Position numbers and translations under genes: made by a program. This document shows, piece by piece, positions 8,549 through 17,485 of a DNA stretch of 64,000 bases (the stretch's first letter is position 1; each line of letters starts with the position of its first letter). This stretch comes from Mucilaginibacter flavidus. Its GTDB lineage: Bacteria; Bacteroidota; Bacteroidia; Sphingobacteriales; Sphingobacteriaceae. The notes beneath the pieces are model-generated. The model searched no databases. It saw only the letters and a program-made list of their open reading frames with translations, and had not been told where the DNA came from. The stretch is taken from contig NZ_JAMXOE010000022.1 in NCBI RefSeq assembly GCF_024055575.1, positions 56,936-120,935 on the forward strand, read 5' to 3'.

Positions 8549-11313
8549 CAAAACCTGATATTATAATTAATAAACGGAATAGGGGCAGCAAATATTGATA
8601 GCTTATAGCCGCTTATTACACCACTTTGCTCGCTAAAGAATGTGGAGTAAGCATTTTGCCGCCCGGTAATATTGTACACACCTATAGTCCACGAGTTGTG
8701 TGTTAGCTGGTGTACCCTATGATTGCCTTCTATGATAATTGAAAAGTCGGACCTGAAATAATCAGGTATCCGGTACGCATTCCTATCCGAGTAAAATACG
8801 CGCTCAGAGCCGGCATATTCGTATTTTGCAATTGGTAGTGTTATTGGCCGCCCGGTACTGTACGAAATGTCGAAAGATACACTGTAACGGTGTGTAAAGC
8901 GGTAGTTACCATTAAAATTAACCGAGTGCGGTTTGTCGTAATTTGCCGGGTAATACTTGCCGCTATTTATAAACTCACCTGCAAAAGGGTCGTTTTGGCG
9001 TAAATATGTACGCGAATAGGTGTAACTCATCCAGCCGTTTAACTTACCTGCGGTTTTTTTAAGCAAAAATTCGGCACCGTAAGCTTTGCCCTCGGTGTTT
9101 ATTACATCCTGCTCAATATGGTGGTTTAAAAGCAACACAGCGCCACTTTTGTAGTCGAGGTAATTTCTGAGCCTTTTGTAATAAACCTCAACCGACATTT
9201 CGATGGTATTGGCCTGTGCGTTTTTGAAAATCCCTAACGACACCTGGTCGCCGTTTTCGGGCTTAATATTAGGGTCGCTGAGTTTGTAAACATCTGTTGG
9301 AGATATTGACGTTGAGTTAGATAACAGGTGGATATATTGGTGCAGGGTATTATAGCCCGCCTTTATAGATAAATTGTCGCCCAGCAAATAGCGTGCAGAT
9401 AGCCTGATATCGGGGCCCAGGTATGTTTTTATAAATTTACCACTACCATAAGTGGTGCTATCCAATACGTTGTTGGGCTCTTTAGGTAAATTAGGGGCGT
9501 AGTTATTAACTGTTTGTGGGCCAAGGTAGCTATAAGCGTTAAACCTGACACCTGCGCTAATGGTTAAATTGTCGGTAACATCAAATTTGTCACCCAGGTA
9601 AACAGCACTTTCCAATGCCTTTTCTGATGGGATAATGTCTGGTGCAATTAATGATTTATCGCTATTGGGCTCAAACGTTCCGGGGTTAATTTTATACAGT
9701 ATTGAACTCAGGCCGAAGTTAAGCGTGTGCTTATTGCTTAAATAATAGGTAAAGTCGGTTTTAAAATTCGATTGCATCACCTTAAAACCAAGGTTGTACG
9801 CGTTTACCGGGTTGGCGGTGCTCGATACGTTGTACTTGTAATTATCAACGCCTGCCGAAATTAAACTGTATAGTTTATTATTATAATTATGCTTCCATTT
9901 AACATTCAGGTTTTTATTACTGTATGAGTAGCTCGTATCGCTATTCAGTTTAAACTTATCCTGGCTAAGGTAGCCGCTTAGGTACAGGTTGTTTTTTTCG
10001 TTTATCTGGTGACTTATGCCCAAATTAAAATCATAAAACGATGCCTGGCTATGTTTGTACGATTCGGGCAGCAACTTCAATAACCAATCGGAATAAGTGG
10101 TGCGGCCGCCAAATATAAACGAGGTTTTATCGCTGCCAAGCGGACCTTCAACGTTCAGCCTGCTTGTCAGCAAGCCTATCCCTGCTGAGCCTGTAAATTT
10201 CTTTTTGTTGCCTTCGCGGTTGGTAATATCCAAAACGGATGATAAACGCCCGCCAAATTTTTCAGGAATACTGCTTTTGTAAAGCTCTATATCCTTTACA
10301 ATGTCGGGGTTAAAGGCTGCGAAAAACCCAAAAAAGTGGGCCGGGTTATAAATGGTATTGCCATCAAGCAAAATAAGGTTCTCGTCCGCCGCACCACCGC
10401 GTACGTTAAAGCCGGTTGTAGCTTCGCCTACCGACGTAACCCCAGGGAGGGTCAAAACAACTTTTAGAACATCGGCCTCGCCAAATGCAGTTGGAATTTG
10501 TTTAATGTTTTTGATATCCAGCTTTGCTACGCCAAGGTCGGTACTCCTTACGTTGGCCACTTTCTCTGCCGAAATTTTAACCTCCTTAAGGCTGTTAATT
10601 TGTTCCTGCATTTCAATGTTCAGCTTGCCATCGGTATACAGTATTATCTGCCGGCGGGTGTCGCGCATGCCCAGGCCCCGTACCAGCAAAGTTTGCCGGC
10701 CGCGCGGTAAAGTAATTGAGAAGAAACCAAATTGGTCTGAAGCCGCGCCGGTTTTAGTATTTGCCACGTAAATAGTAGCCCCCGTAACGGCCTCGCCCGA
10801 TTTAATATCACGTATATATCCACTCAATATGGCCCTCCCCGGCTTTATGGTATTGGTTTTTACCCCAATTTCGTAAAGTTTGTTTTCCGTTGTAGCATCG
10901 GGCACCTTTTTTTCAGCCTCTTGTGTATAGTCTGCAACGGGCGCCTGGCTAACCGGTGTATTTGTACGTACCTGCGAATAGCCCAGCGCTAGCTCCGTGC
11001 GTATTTGCCGGCCCTTGGTAATAAACACCTGCTGCTGCTGGTTAATGGCGTACACAAATGCGGTTTTCTTAAAGGCGAGGTCTAAAACAGCATTCAGCGG
11101 TTGCTGCGTTACCTGCAGGGTAACCCTTAAACTATCAAACTGAGCAGGGTCATAATAAAAATGATAGCTGCTTTTTGATTCAAGCTCGTTTACAATTTGT
11201 GATATGGTGGCTTGCTGAAAGTTCACAGTAAACAGCTTTGTGCTATTTTGCTGGGCTGAAACAGCGTGTAAAAAAACCAGGAAGCAAAAACTTGCGAGGT
11301 ATATTTTTCTCAT
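8548..11313 (-). CDS. STN-domain TonB-dependent receptor
   Basis: 921 residues from the ATG at 11313, chosen because MRKIYLASFCFLVFLHAVSA is a good signal peptide and the ATG lies one base after the stop of the upstream gene; the frame is open 94 codons further upstream, but that stretch overlaps the upstream gene. Domains: STN (FTVNFQQATISQIVNELES, about 25-100), a carboxypeptidase-regulatory-like beta domain (LSGYIRDIKSGEAVTGATI), the plug (GFNVRGGAADENLILLDG), then a long beta-barrel ending in aromatic NYNIRF. It should import a large or scarce ligand across the outer membrane using TonB energy. The STN domain is often used for signalling to a sigma/anti-sigma pair, but none is seen here. 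The substrate is unknown. Confidence 0.92.
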   Translation of the reverse strand: MRKIYLASFCFLVFLHAVSAQQNSTKLFTVNFQQATISQIVNELESKSSYHFYYDPAQFDSLRVTLQVTQQPLNAVLDLAFKKTAFVYAINQQQQVFITKGRQIRTELALGYSQVRTNTPVSQAPVADYTQEAEKKVPDATTENKLYEIGVKTNTIKPGRAILSGYIRDIKSGEAVTGATIYVANTKTGAASDQFGFFSITLPRGRQTLLVRGLGMRDTRRQIILYTDGKLNIEMQEQINSLKEVKISAEKVANVRSTDLGVAKLDIKNIKQIPTAFGEADVLKVVLTLPGVTSVGEATTGFNVRGGAADENLILLDGNTIYNPAHFFGFFAAFNPDIVKDIELYKSSIPEKFGGRLSSVLDITNREGNKKKFTGSAGIGLLTSRLNVEGPLGSDKTSFIFGGRTTYSDWLLKLLPESYKHSQASFYDFNLGISHQINEKNNLYLSGYLSQDKFKLNSDTSYSYSNKNLNVKWKHNYNNKLYSLISAGVDNYKYNVSSTANPVNAYNLGFKVMQSNFKTDFTYYLSNKHTLNFGLSSILYKINPGTFEPNSDKSLIAPDIIPSEKALESAVYLGDKFDVTDNLTISAGVRFNAYSYLGPQTVNNYAPNLPKEPNNVLDSTTYGSGKFIKTYLGPDIRLSARYLLGDNLSIKAGYNTLHQYIHLLSNSTSISPTDVYKLSDPNIKPENGDQVSLGIFKNAQANTIEMSVEVYYKRLRNYLDYKSGAVLLLNHHIEQDVINTEGKAYGAEFLLKKTAGKLNGWMSYTYSRTYLRQNDPFAGEFINSGKYYPANYDKPHSVNFNGNYRFTHRYSVSFDISYSTGRPITLPIAKYEYAGSERVFYSDRNAYRIPDYFRSDFSIIIEGNHRVHQLTHNSWTIGVYNITGRQNAYSTFFSEQSGVISGYKLSIFAAPIPFINYNIRF

Positions 11314-11314
11314 G

Positions 11315-12067
11315 TTAGTTTGATAAGTGGTCGTAATAGGTTGCAACTTTAACCAGCGATTCTTCGGGGTTGGCGTGGAAATCCAAATCATTCGCACTGA
11401 TGAATTTTCGTATTTCTTTCTTCCTGTCTTTAAAAATATCGAGAACCGCCCCCTTGCTGCCTGCACTATGGTAAACGTTGTTTTTTTTGATATAAAAATC
11501 CTTCGAGAAGCTGAAATAATTCTCCACCCCGTTTGTATTGCTGGTGGTAGTTTGGATGGTTTTTGAGTATTTTCCCAGTACTTCAGATTTTCCATTGTAA
11601 AGCTGCCTGTAATAGCCAGATTTTACGTCGCCGCCGGCAGCCAGTGTATCTGCATTTAAGTTGATAAAATGCCCGCCCAAAAAGTCAAAGCTTTTTACCC
11701 GTTCTTTAATCGCTATAAACTTTGATACCCTGCTCGGGTACAACACTACCAAATCATCATTATTAATATCGTACAACATTGACATGTTATTGTACAAAGT
11801 GCCGTCATAGTAAACCGAGCCTTTGGTAAAGCCATTTATATCCAGGTAGTAGGCATTGCCTTTAATATGCGGGTCGTAAAAATAATATTCGGGCCCTGTG
11901 TAAATCGGTGCTTGTATGCCTATGCTGGTGTTGTATAGTGTTACGGCGTTATTCAGGGCATTTTGCTGCGAACTGCTGTCGCCTGGTGCAGTTTGTGCCC
12001 GTGCATTTCGCGCAAAAAAAGCGCAAAGTAACAGCACTGCTGAGAACAGGTAAATAGGTTTATTCAT
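11315..12067 (-). CDS. Secreted protein of unknown function, first gene of TonB receptor operon
   Basis: 250 residues with a signal peptide (MNKPIYLFSAVLLLCAFFARN, cleavage likely after ARAQ). The mature part is rich in Tyr and Asn with short beta-type segments (GPEYYFYDPHIKGNAYYLDI, GSVYYDGTLYNNMSML) and a basic C-terminal helix region (KDRKKEIRKFISANDLDF). I do not recognise the family. It is first in the operon, one base before the TonB receptor ATG, so it is very likely made with the receptor and works in the same process, possibly as a periplasmic or surface component. The upstream region carries a direct repeat that may be an operator. Confidence 0.75.
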   Translation of the reverse strand: MNKPIYLFSAVLLLCAFFARNARAQTAPGDSSSQQNALNNAVTLYNTSIGIQAPIYTGPEYYFYDPHIKGNAYYLDINGFTKGSVYYDGTLYNNMSMLYDINNDDLVVLYPSRVSKFIAIKERVKSFDFLGGHFINLNADTLAAGGDVKSGYYRQLYNGKSEVLGKYSKTIQTTTSNTNGVENYFSFSKDFYIKKNNVYHSAGSKGAVLDIFKDRKKEIRKFISANDLDFHANPEESLVKVATYYDHLSN

Positions 12068-12104
12068 GAATTTAGGTTAGTTGGCGCTAAAGGTTAAAAG
12101 TGGA

Positions 12105-12148
12105 ATTTACGCCAGTTTGGGCTAAAAAACAAGCATTTACGCTGGTTT
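12105..12148. repeat. Pair of 14-bp direct repeats upstream of receptor operon
   Basis: ATTTACGCCAGTTT at 12105-12118 and ATTTACGCTGGTTT at 12135-12148 differ at two adjacent positions and are spaced 30 bp start to start, about three helical turns. They lie 38-81 bases upstream of the minus-strand operon start and could be a regulator binding site. Confidence 0.35.
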
Positions 12149-12291
12149 ATTGAAAAAAACTGTATTTTTAGTTTAAAACCTTACCTTAGTGTACTCAAAA
12201 CAATATAACTGCTACAATATTGTTACAAATCCTCAACTCAATTTGTCGACACGATATATAATATTGGAGGAATATTTAACCCCTCCCCTAC

Positions 12292-12456
12292 ATGAAATCA
12301 TTAAAAGTTTTAGCGATTGTTTTATTAGCGATGTTTAGCTTCAGCACAGTAAATGCCCAGGTTGTTCATCATAGAAGTGCCCATCGTAAGCTGCATCATA
12401 AAAGGCATCATCATGGCAAAAGGCATCATCACCGCCGCCCTGTAACCAAAAGATAA
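12292..12456 (+). CDS. Tiny secreted His/Arg/Lys-rich peptide
   Basis: 54 residues: a clear signal peptide (MKSLKVLAIVLLAMFSFSTV, cleavage near NAQ) followed by about 31 residues that are mostly His, Arg and Lys (HHKRHHHGKRHHHRR). A strong bidirectional terminator follows 10 bases after the stop codon, which supports a real transcribed unit. Similar short His-rich secreted peptides occur in Mucilaginibacter relatives without a known role. Metal binding (Ni, Zn or Cu) or polyanion binding is plausible from composition alone. A GGAGG lies 21 bases before the ATG, too far to be a normal ribosome-binding site. Confidence 0.7.
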   Translation: MKSLKVLAIVLLAMFSFSTVNAQVVHHRSAHRKLHHKRHHHGKRHHHRRPVTKR

Positions 12457-12465
12457 AAGCACAAA

Positions 12466-12499
12466 AAAAGGCCCGGCAAAATAATTTACCGGGCCTTTT
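12466..12499. terminator. Bidirectional terminator between His-rich peptide and infB
   Basis: A perfect 11-bp inverted repeat AAAAGGCCCGG / CCGGGCCTTTT with a 12-base loop. It lies between the 3' ends of a plus-strand gene (stop at 12456) and the minus-strand infB (stop at 12518), and has U-tracts both ways. Confidence 0.9.
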
Positions 12500-12517
12500 A
12501 CTTTTTTTATGTTTTTA

Positions 12518-15517
12518 TTAGAGCTTGCGCTTTACCTCGACATTTTCGTAAGCCTCAACTATATCACCAACTTCAATATTATTAAAGTTCTGGATGTTTA
12601 AGCCGCACTCATAGCCGGTGGCAACTTCTTTAACATCGTCTTTAAAGCGTTTCAATGATGCCAGCTCGCCGGTGTAAATTACCACACCCTCGCGGATGAT
12701 GCGTATTTTGCTGTTACGGGTAATCTTACCATCAAGCACCATACAGCCGGCAATGGTACCAACCTTGCTGATTTTAAAGGTTTCGCGTATTTCAACATTC
12801 GCAACAATCTTCTCTTCGAAGGTTGGTGCAAGCATGCCTTCCATAGCGGCTTTTATCTCATTTATCGCATCGTAGATGATCGAGTAAAGCCTGATATCAA
12901 TCTGCTCGGCCTCGGCCAGTTTACGTGCGCTTCCTGAAGGACGCACCTGGAAGCCGATGATTATTGCATCAGAAGCTGATGCTAACAATACGTCTGATTC
13001 CGAAATTTGCCCTACGGCTTTCGATATGATATTTACCTGTATCTGTTCGGTTGATAGTTTCAGTAACGAATCGGATAACGCTTCGATTGAACCATCCACG
13101 TCGCCCTTAACAATAATGTTAAGTTCCTTAAAGTTACCAACTGCCAAACGGCGGCCAATTTCATCAAGCGTGATGTGTTTCTGCGTACGTAAACCTTGTT
13201 CGCGCTGTAATTGTAAGCGTTTGTTGGCAATTTCGCGGGCCTCAACTTCGCTTTCCAGCACGTTAAACTTATCGCCCGCAGTTGGTGCACCCTGCATACC
13301 CAACACCTGTACCGGTGTCGACGGGCCTGCTGATTCTACACGCTGACCGCGCTCATTGGTTAACGCCTTAACACGACCGCTATAACAGCCAGCCAGTATT
13401 GGGTCGCCTACCTTTAAGCGGCCTGCCTGTACTAAAATGGTGGTAACAATACCACGGCCTTTATCCAAAGCAGCTTCTATAACAGTACCAACGGCACGTT
13501 TATTAGGGTTGGCTTTTAATTCAAGCAATTCTGCTTCCAGTAAAACCTTCTCTAACAATAACTCAACATTTAAACCGGTTTTAGCCGATATCTCCTGCGA
13601 CTGGTATTTACCACCCCACTCTTCAACCAAAATATTCATGGCTGATAGCTGCTCACGTACCTTGTCGGCATTTGCACCTGGCTTATCAATTTTATTGAAT
13701 GCGAAGATGATTGGTGCGCCGGCAGCCTGTGCGTGGTTTATGGCCTCGCGGGTTTGCGGCATCACGCTGTCATCAGCAGCAATTACTATTATTACAATAT
13801 CGGTTACCTGGGCACCCCTGGCACGCATAGCGGTAAACGCTTCGTGGCCCGGTGTATCAAGGAAGGTTATTTTTCCTTTATCATCAGGTAAGGTAACTTC
13901 ATAAGCGCCAATGTGCTGGGTAATACCCCCGGCTTCGCCGCCTATAACGTTGGTTTTGCGTATAAAATCGAGCAACGATGTTTTTCCGTGGTCAACGTGA
14001 CCCATTATGGTTACAATTGGGGCACGTGGTACCAAATCTTCCGGATCATCCGGCTGATCAAGACTGCTTTCTTCGTCCTGTGGTTTTACAAACTCAATCT
14101 GGTAACCAAACTCATCGGCAACAATGCTCAATGTTTCGGCATCAAGCCTTTGGTTAATGGATACGAACATACCAAGGCTCATACAGGTAGATATGATCTG
14201 TGTTACAGATACATCCATCATGCTTGCCAGTTCGTTGGCGGTTACAAACTCGGTTACTTTTAAAACCTTCGATTGCAATTCGTTCTCCATTGCCAGCTCT
14301 TCGGCAGTTGCTGCTACATCATCACGCTTTTGACGGCGGAACTTGGCACGTTGCGCAAACTTGCCCGATTTACCGGCGCCACTAAGGCGGGCCAGTGTGG
14401 CCTTAATTTGGTCTTGTATATCTTTTTCTGAAGGTTCTTCCTTCGGTCCGCTGTTTTGAGGAGCGGTATTCCTGTTGCCTCTGAAATCGGGACGATTGCC
14501 ACCTCCACCTTGCTGGTTATTGCCAGCACCGGGATTAGCGCCTGTGCCACGGTTCCTGAAATCGGGACGGTTACCACCGTGCGCCTGTTGCGACCCAGGA
14601 GGGTTTGGTGCAAAGTTTTGCGGGTTTTGGCCACCACCCTGGTTGTTACCCGGGCCTTGGTTATCTTTACGTTTACGTTTGCGCTTATGGTCGGCTGCGC
14701 TATTTGTGTTTGATGACGAAGCAACCGGGTTACGTTTTGGCGCATTAACCGGCAACTGTATCTTCCCAATAATATTAGGGCCACTCAAACGCTCGGCTTT
14801 TGCACGAATTACTTCGGGCTCCTGCGGTTCGTCAACAACCGGCTCTTCAGGCACAACAGATGCTACAACCGGAGGCACTACAACCGGCGGAGGTACTTCT
14901 TTTTTAACTTCTTCAACATTCGGGGCCTCAGCAACTACCTCTTTTGGTGTTTCTTTTACAGGCTCCGGTGCAGGCGCAGGCGCTACCACTTCTGGCTTTG
15001 CCGCTACAGGCTCTTCCTTAACAACAGGCTTTTCGGCCGGTGGCTGAGGTTTTGCGTTCAGATTATTCAGGTCAATTTTGCCTACTACGGTTACACCAGG
15101 CAATACCGCGTTGTGCTCCTCGGCCTTTACAGGCGCAGGTACTTCAACGGGTTTGGGAGGTTCAACAGGTTTTGGCTTTTCAACCGGCGGCGGGCTATAG
15201 TGGTTGCCAATTCCTTTAATAAGGATTTCCTCGTTCTCGAAATCTCTCGAACGGCGGTGTTCAACCGGCTTTTCGGGAAACGGCGCAGGCTCTTCCTTCC
15301 TTATCTTTCCTATGCTTATCTGCTTAGCTTCCTCCTTAATAATTTTATCCACAGCAAATTCTTTCAAAAGCGCGCTGTACATATCGCCATCAAGCAAGGT
15401 AGTAGGGTGTTTTTGTACCTTATACCCTTTTGTTGCCAAAAAGTCAACAATAGTACCTGTACCGATATTCAGCTCTTTTGCTGCTGTAAATAATTTTATG
15501 GATTTGTCTTCTGACAT
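12518..15517 (-). CDS. infB: Translation initiation factor IF-2
   Basis: 999 residues. The N-terminal region (about 1-490) begins with an IF2_N-type helix (LFTAAKELNIGTGTIVDFLA), then runs through long Pro/Glu/Val and Gly/Asn/Gln low-complexity stretches typical of Bacteroidota IF-2. The GTPase core starts near residue 505: G1 GHVDHGKT, G2 GGITQHIGA, G3 DTPGH, G4 NKID, followed by the SAKTGLN loop. Domains II, III and the C-terminal fMet-tRNA-binding domain follow (GYECGLNIQNFNNIEVGDIV). The factor brings initiator tRNA to the 30S subunit and promotes subunit joining. It is the third gene of a rimP-nusA-infB cluster and is followed by a strong terminator. Confidence 0.99.
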   Translation of the reverse strand: MSEDKSIKLFTAAKELNIGTGTIVDFLATKGYKVQKHPTTLLDGDMYSALLKEFAVDKIIKEEAKQISIGKIRKEEPAPFPEKPVEHRRSRDFENEEILIKGIGNHYSPPPVEKPKPVEPPKPVEVPAPVKAEEHNAVLPGVTVVGKIDLNNLNAKPQPPAEKPVVKEEPVAAKPEVVAPAPAPEPVKETPKEVVAEAPNVEEVKKEVPPPVVVPPVVASVVPEEPVVDEPQEPEVIRAKAERLSGPNIIGKIQLPVNAPKRNPVASSSNTNSAADHKRKRKRKDNQGPGNNQGGGQNPQNFAPNPPGSQQAHGGNRPDFRNRGTGANPGAGNNQQGGGGNRPDFRGNRNTAPQNSGPKEEPSEKDIQDQIKATLARLSGAGKSGKFAQRAKFRRQKRDDVAATAEELAMENELQSKVLKVTEFVTANELASMMDVSVTQIISTCMSLGMFVSINQRLDAETLSIVADEFGYQIEFVKPQDEESSLDQPDDPEDLVPRAPIVTIMGHVDHGKTSLLDFIRKTNVIGGEAGGITQHIGAYEVTLPDDKGKITFLDTPGHEAFTAMRARGAQVTDIVIIVIAADDSVMPQTREAINHAQAAGAPIIFAFNKIDKPGANADKVREQLSAMNILVEEWGGKYQSQEISAKTGLNVELLLEKVLLEAELLELKANPNKRAVGTVIEAALDKGRGIVTTILVQAGRLKVGDPILAGCYSGRVKALTNERGQRVESAGPSTPVQVLGMQGAPTAGDKFNVLESEVEAREIANKRLQLQREQGLRTQKHITLDEIGRRLAVGNFKELNIIVKGDVDGSIEALSDSLLKLSTEQIQVNIISKAVGQISESDVLLASASDAIIIGFQVRPSGSARKLAEAEQIDIRLYSIIYDAINEIKAAMEGMLAPTFEEKIVANVEIRETFKISKVGTIAGCMVLDGKITRNSKIRIIREGVVIYTGELASLKRFKDDVKEVATGYECGLNIQNFNNIEVGDIVEAYENVEVKRKL

Positions 15518-15578
15518 TTATTATATTCTTTCTCTGCTATTTTGTGCAAAAATACGATTTTAATTTTGGTTATTACGT

Positions 15579-16814
15579 TTATTCGAACTCAGCTTGCAGA
15601 ATTGATAACACTTCTTTTACAGTTTCTTCTTCTAAATCGGTACGTTTTACCAATTCACCCACTGTTAAAGCCAGTACCGACTTTGCCGTATCTAAACCAA
15701 TACGTTTAAATTCGTCGATAATCCAGCTCTCAATTTCGTCCGAAAATTCTTCAATGTCCACATCTTCGTCGGTTTCATCCGCTTCACGGTAAACATCAAT
15801 TTCGTAACCTGTTAATTTACCAGCCAACTTAATGTTGTGTCCGCCACGACCGATTGCTAACGAAACCTGGTCGGGTTTTAGGTAAACGGCAGCAGTTTTT
15901 TTCTCATCATCAAGCTTAATCGAAGTGATTTTAGCTGGTGATAATGCACGTTGTATATAAAGCTGCAGGTTATTGGTATAGTTGATTACGTCGATATTTT
16001 CGTTTTTCAACTCGCGAACGATACCATGTATACGCGATCCTTTCATACCTACGCAGGCACCAACCGGATCGATACGGTCATCATACGATTCAACCGCTAC
16101 CTTAGCACGTTCGCCCGGCTCGCGTACAATTTTCTTAATGGTGATTAAGCCATCAAAAATTTCAGGTACTTCCTGCTCAAACAAACGCTGTAAAAACTCG
16201 GGCGCTGTACGCGATATGATGATTTTGGGGTTGCTGTTCAGCATATCCACCTTGTCGACCACTGCTTTTACGCTGTCGCCTTTTTTAAAGTAATCGGCAG
16301 GTATTTGTTCCGATTTTGGCAGCAACAACTCGTTGCCCTCGTCGTCAAGTACCAAAGTTTCTTTTTTCCAAACCTGGTAAACTTCGCCGGTAACAATTTC
16401 GCCAACGCGGTCTTTATATTTTTTAAATATTTCGTCTTTCTCCAGTTCCAGTATCTTAGATACCAGCGTTTGGCGGGCAGCTAATATAGCGCGACGGCCA
16501 AAGCTCTCTAAGGTGATTTGCTCAATGTGCTCATCGCCAACTTCCAGAGTTGGGTCTAATAATTTCGCCTCGGCCAGTTCAATTTCCAGGTCATCATCCT
16601 CACTAAAGCCATCTTCCATAACCTTACGCGTCCGCCAGATTTCCAAGTCACCGTTGTCTGTATTAACAATTACGTCGCAATTTTCGTCAGTGCCATATTT
16701 TTTCCTGATCATGCTCCTGAAAACGTCTTCCAGCACACTCATCATCGTTGGGCGATCGATGTTTTTGAAATCTTTAAATTCCTGGAAAGAATCAATTAAA
16801 TTAATATTGCTCAT
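15579..16814 (-). CDS. nusA: Transcription termination/antitermination factor NusA
   Basis: 411 residues. Order: NusA N-terminal RNA-polymerase-binding domain (VLEDVFRSMIRKKYG), an S1 domain (GEIVTGEVYQVWKKETLVL), KH1 (EPGERAKVAVESYDDRIDPV with GACVGMKGSRIHGIVREL), and KH2 (VSLAIGRGGHNIKLAGKLTG), then an acidic linker and a short C-terminal helical domain. It lacks the two long acidic repeats of the E. coli protein, as is usual for the phylum. It controls pausing, termination and antitermination. It starts 4 bases after the stop of rimP, and infB follows 61 bases downstream. Confidence 0.99.
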   Translation of the reverse strand: MSNINLIDSFQEFKDFKNIDRPTMMSVLEDVFRSMIRKKYGTDENCDVIVNTDNGDLEIWRTRKVMEDGFSEDDDLEIELAEAKLLDPTLEVGDEHIEQITLESFGRRAILAARQTLVSKILELEKDEIFKKYKDRVGEIVTGEVYQVWKKETLVLDDEGNELLLPKSEQIPADYFKKGDSVKAVVDKVDMLNSNPKIIISRTAPEFLQRLFEQEVPEIFDGLITIKKIVREPGERAKVAVESYDDRIDPVGACVGMKGSRIHGIVRELKNENIDVINYTNNLQLYIQRALSPAKITSIKLDDEKKTAAVYLKPDQVSLAIGRGGHNIKLAGKLTGYEIDVYREADETDEDVDIEEFSDEIESWIIDEFKRIGLDTAKSVLALTVGELVKRTDLEEETVKEVLSILQAEFE

Positions 16815-16818
16815 TTTT

Positions 16819-17283
16819 CTACTTAAATGATATTAAAACTTTTGTTTCTGTTATTGTATTTATTGGGATAACGCTCTCAACAGTTTCGGCCTTTTTCCCT
16901 TTATTTTTTATTGTTTCTTCAATTATAACGGCATCTTCCGTAATGCCCGATAGTTTACCTTCCCGCTTAGCGCCGTCAGCCATTTTAATAGCTAAGTTAC
17001 GGCCTATGTTTTTGGTATACTGCCTGGTTAACGTAAGTGGAGTATCAATACCCGGCGATGAAACTTCGAGGTTATAAGCAGTTTCAATCACGTTTTCCTC
17101 TTCCAAATGGAAGCCAACATGCCTGCTTATGGCCACACACTCATCAATGCCTATACCGTTATCGCCATCAACCAAAATCATCAGCTTACCATTGCTGTGG
17201 AATTTTACATCCACTAAAAACAGGTGTGGCTTATCGGCAATCTTTTCTTCAACCAGCTCTTTTACTCTTTTCTCGATATTCAT
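16819..17283 (-). CDS. rimP: Ribosome maturation factor RimP
   Basis: 154 residues. Features: an N-terminal alpha/beta domain with FLVDVKFHSNGKLMILVDGD and GIDECVAISRHVGFHLEEE, the family signature YNLEVSSPGIDTPL, and a C-terminal SH3-like domain (GRNLAIKMADGAKREGKLSG). RimP assists late 30S assembly. Length and position, directly before nusA, are the standard arrangement. The upstream 200 bases contain a hairpin and probably the promoter of the cluster. Confidence 0.98.
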   Translation of the reverse strand: MNIEKRVKELVEEKIADKPHLFLVDVKFHSNGKLMILVDGDNGIGIDECVAISRHVGFHLEEENVIETAYNLEVSSPGIDTPLTLTRQYTKNIGRNLAIKMADGAKREGKLSGITEDAVIIEETIKNKGKKAETVESVIPINTITETKVLISFK

Positions 17284-17313
17284 TATCCCTCAAAAATAAT
17301 TGATTGATAAAAT

Positions 17314-17343
17314 AAAAGAGGGGACAATCGCCCCCTCTTTTTT
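17314..17343. terminator. Hairpin terminator between lipoprotein gene and rimP
   Basis: AAAAGAGGGG and CCCCTCTTTT, with an extra C and a longer T run on the right arm, around a 7-base loop. It separates the small lipoprotein gene (stop at 17486, minus strand) from the rimP operon, so rimP probably has its own promoter between this hairpin and its start at 17283, or upstream read-through is partial. Confidence 0.75.
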
Positions 17344-17412
17344 AATTCAACTGCAAATGTAGTAATTTTTATTTAAAATTTCAAGTGTATTTTGGTTTTA
17401 AGGATTGTAAAT

Positions 17413-17485
17413 GTTGTAGTTGTTGTAAATGTTGCAGGCGCACCCCGGTTGGCTATGCTTTTACAACCTTTACAACAACTATAGC
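17413..17485. repeat. Long imperfect hairpin after lipoprotein gene
   Basis: GTAGTTGTTGTAAATGTTG on the left is matched by the reverse complement of the right arm (ATAGTTGTTGTAAAGGTTG), with two or three mismatches over about 21 bases and a loop of about 22 bases. It abuts the lipoprotein stop codon. The left side also contains a duplicated TTGTAAATGTTG. It may be a 3' processing or terminator structure or a REP-like element. Confidence 0.45.

Noticed and set aside
11314..11595. 94-codon N-terminal extension of the TonB receptor
   Set aside because: It overlaps the upstream gene in another frame and removes the signal peptide from the N-terminus; the ATG at 11313 fits.
14475..15047. 190-codon open frame antisense to infB
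   Set aside because: It lies opposite the Pro/Glu-rich N-terminal part of IF-2; its Gly/Ser/Pro composition is a shadow of the low-complexity codons.
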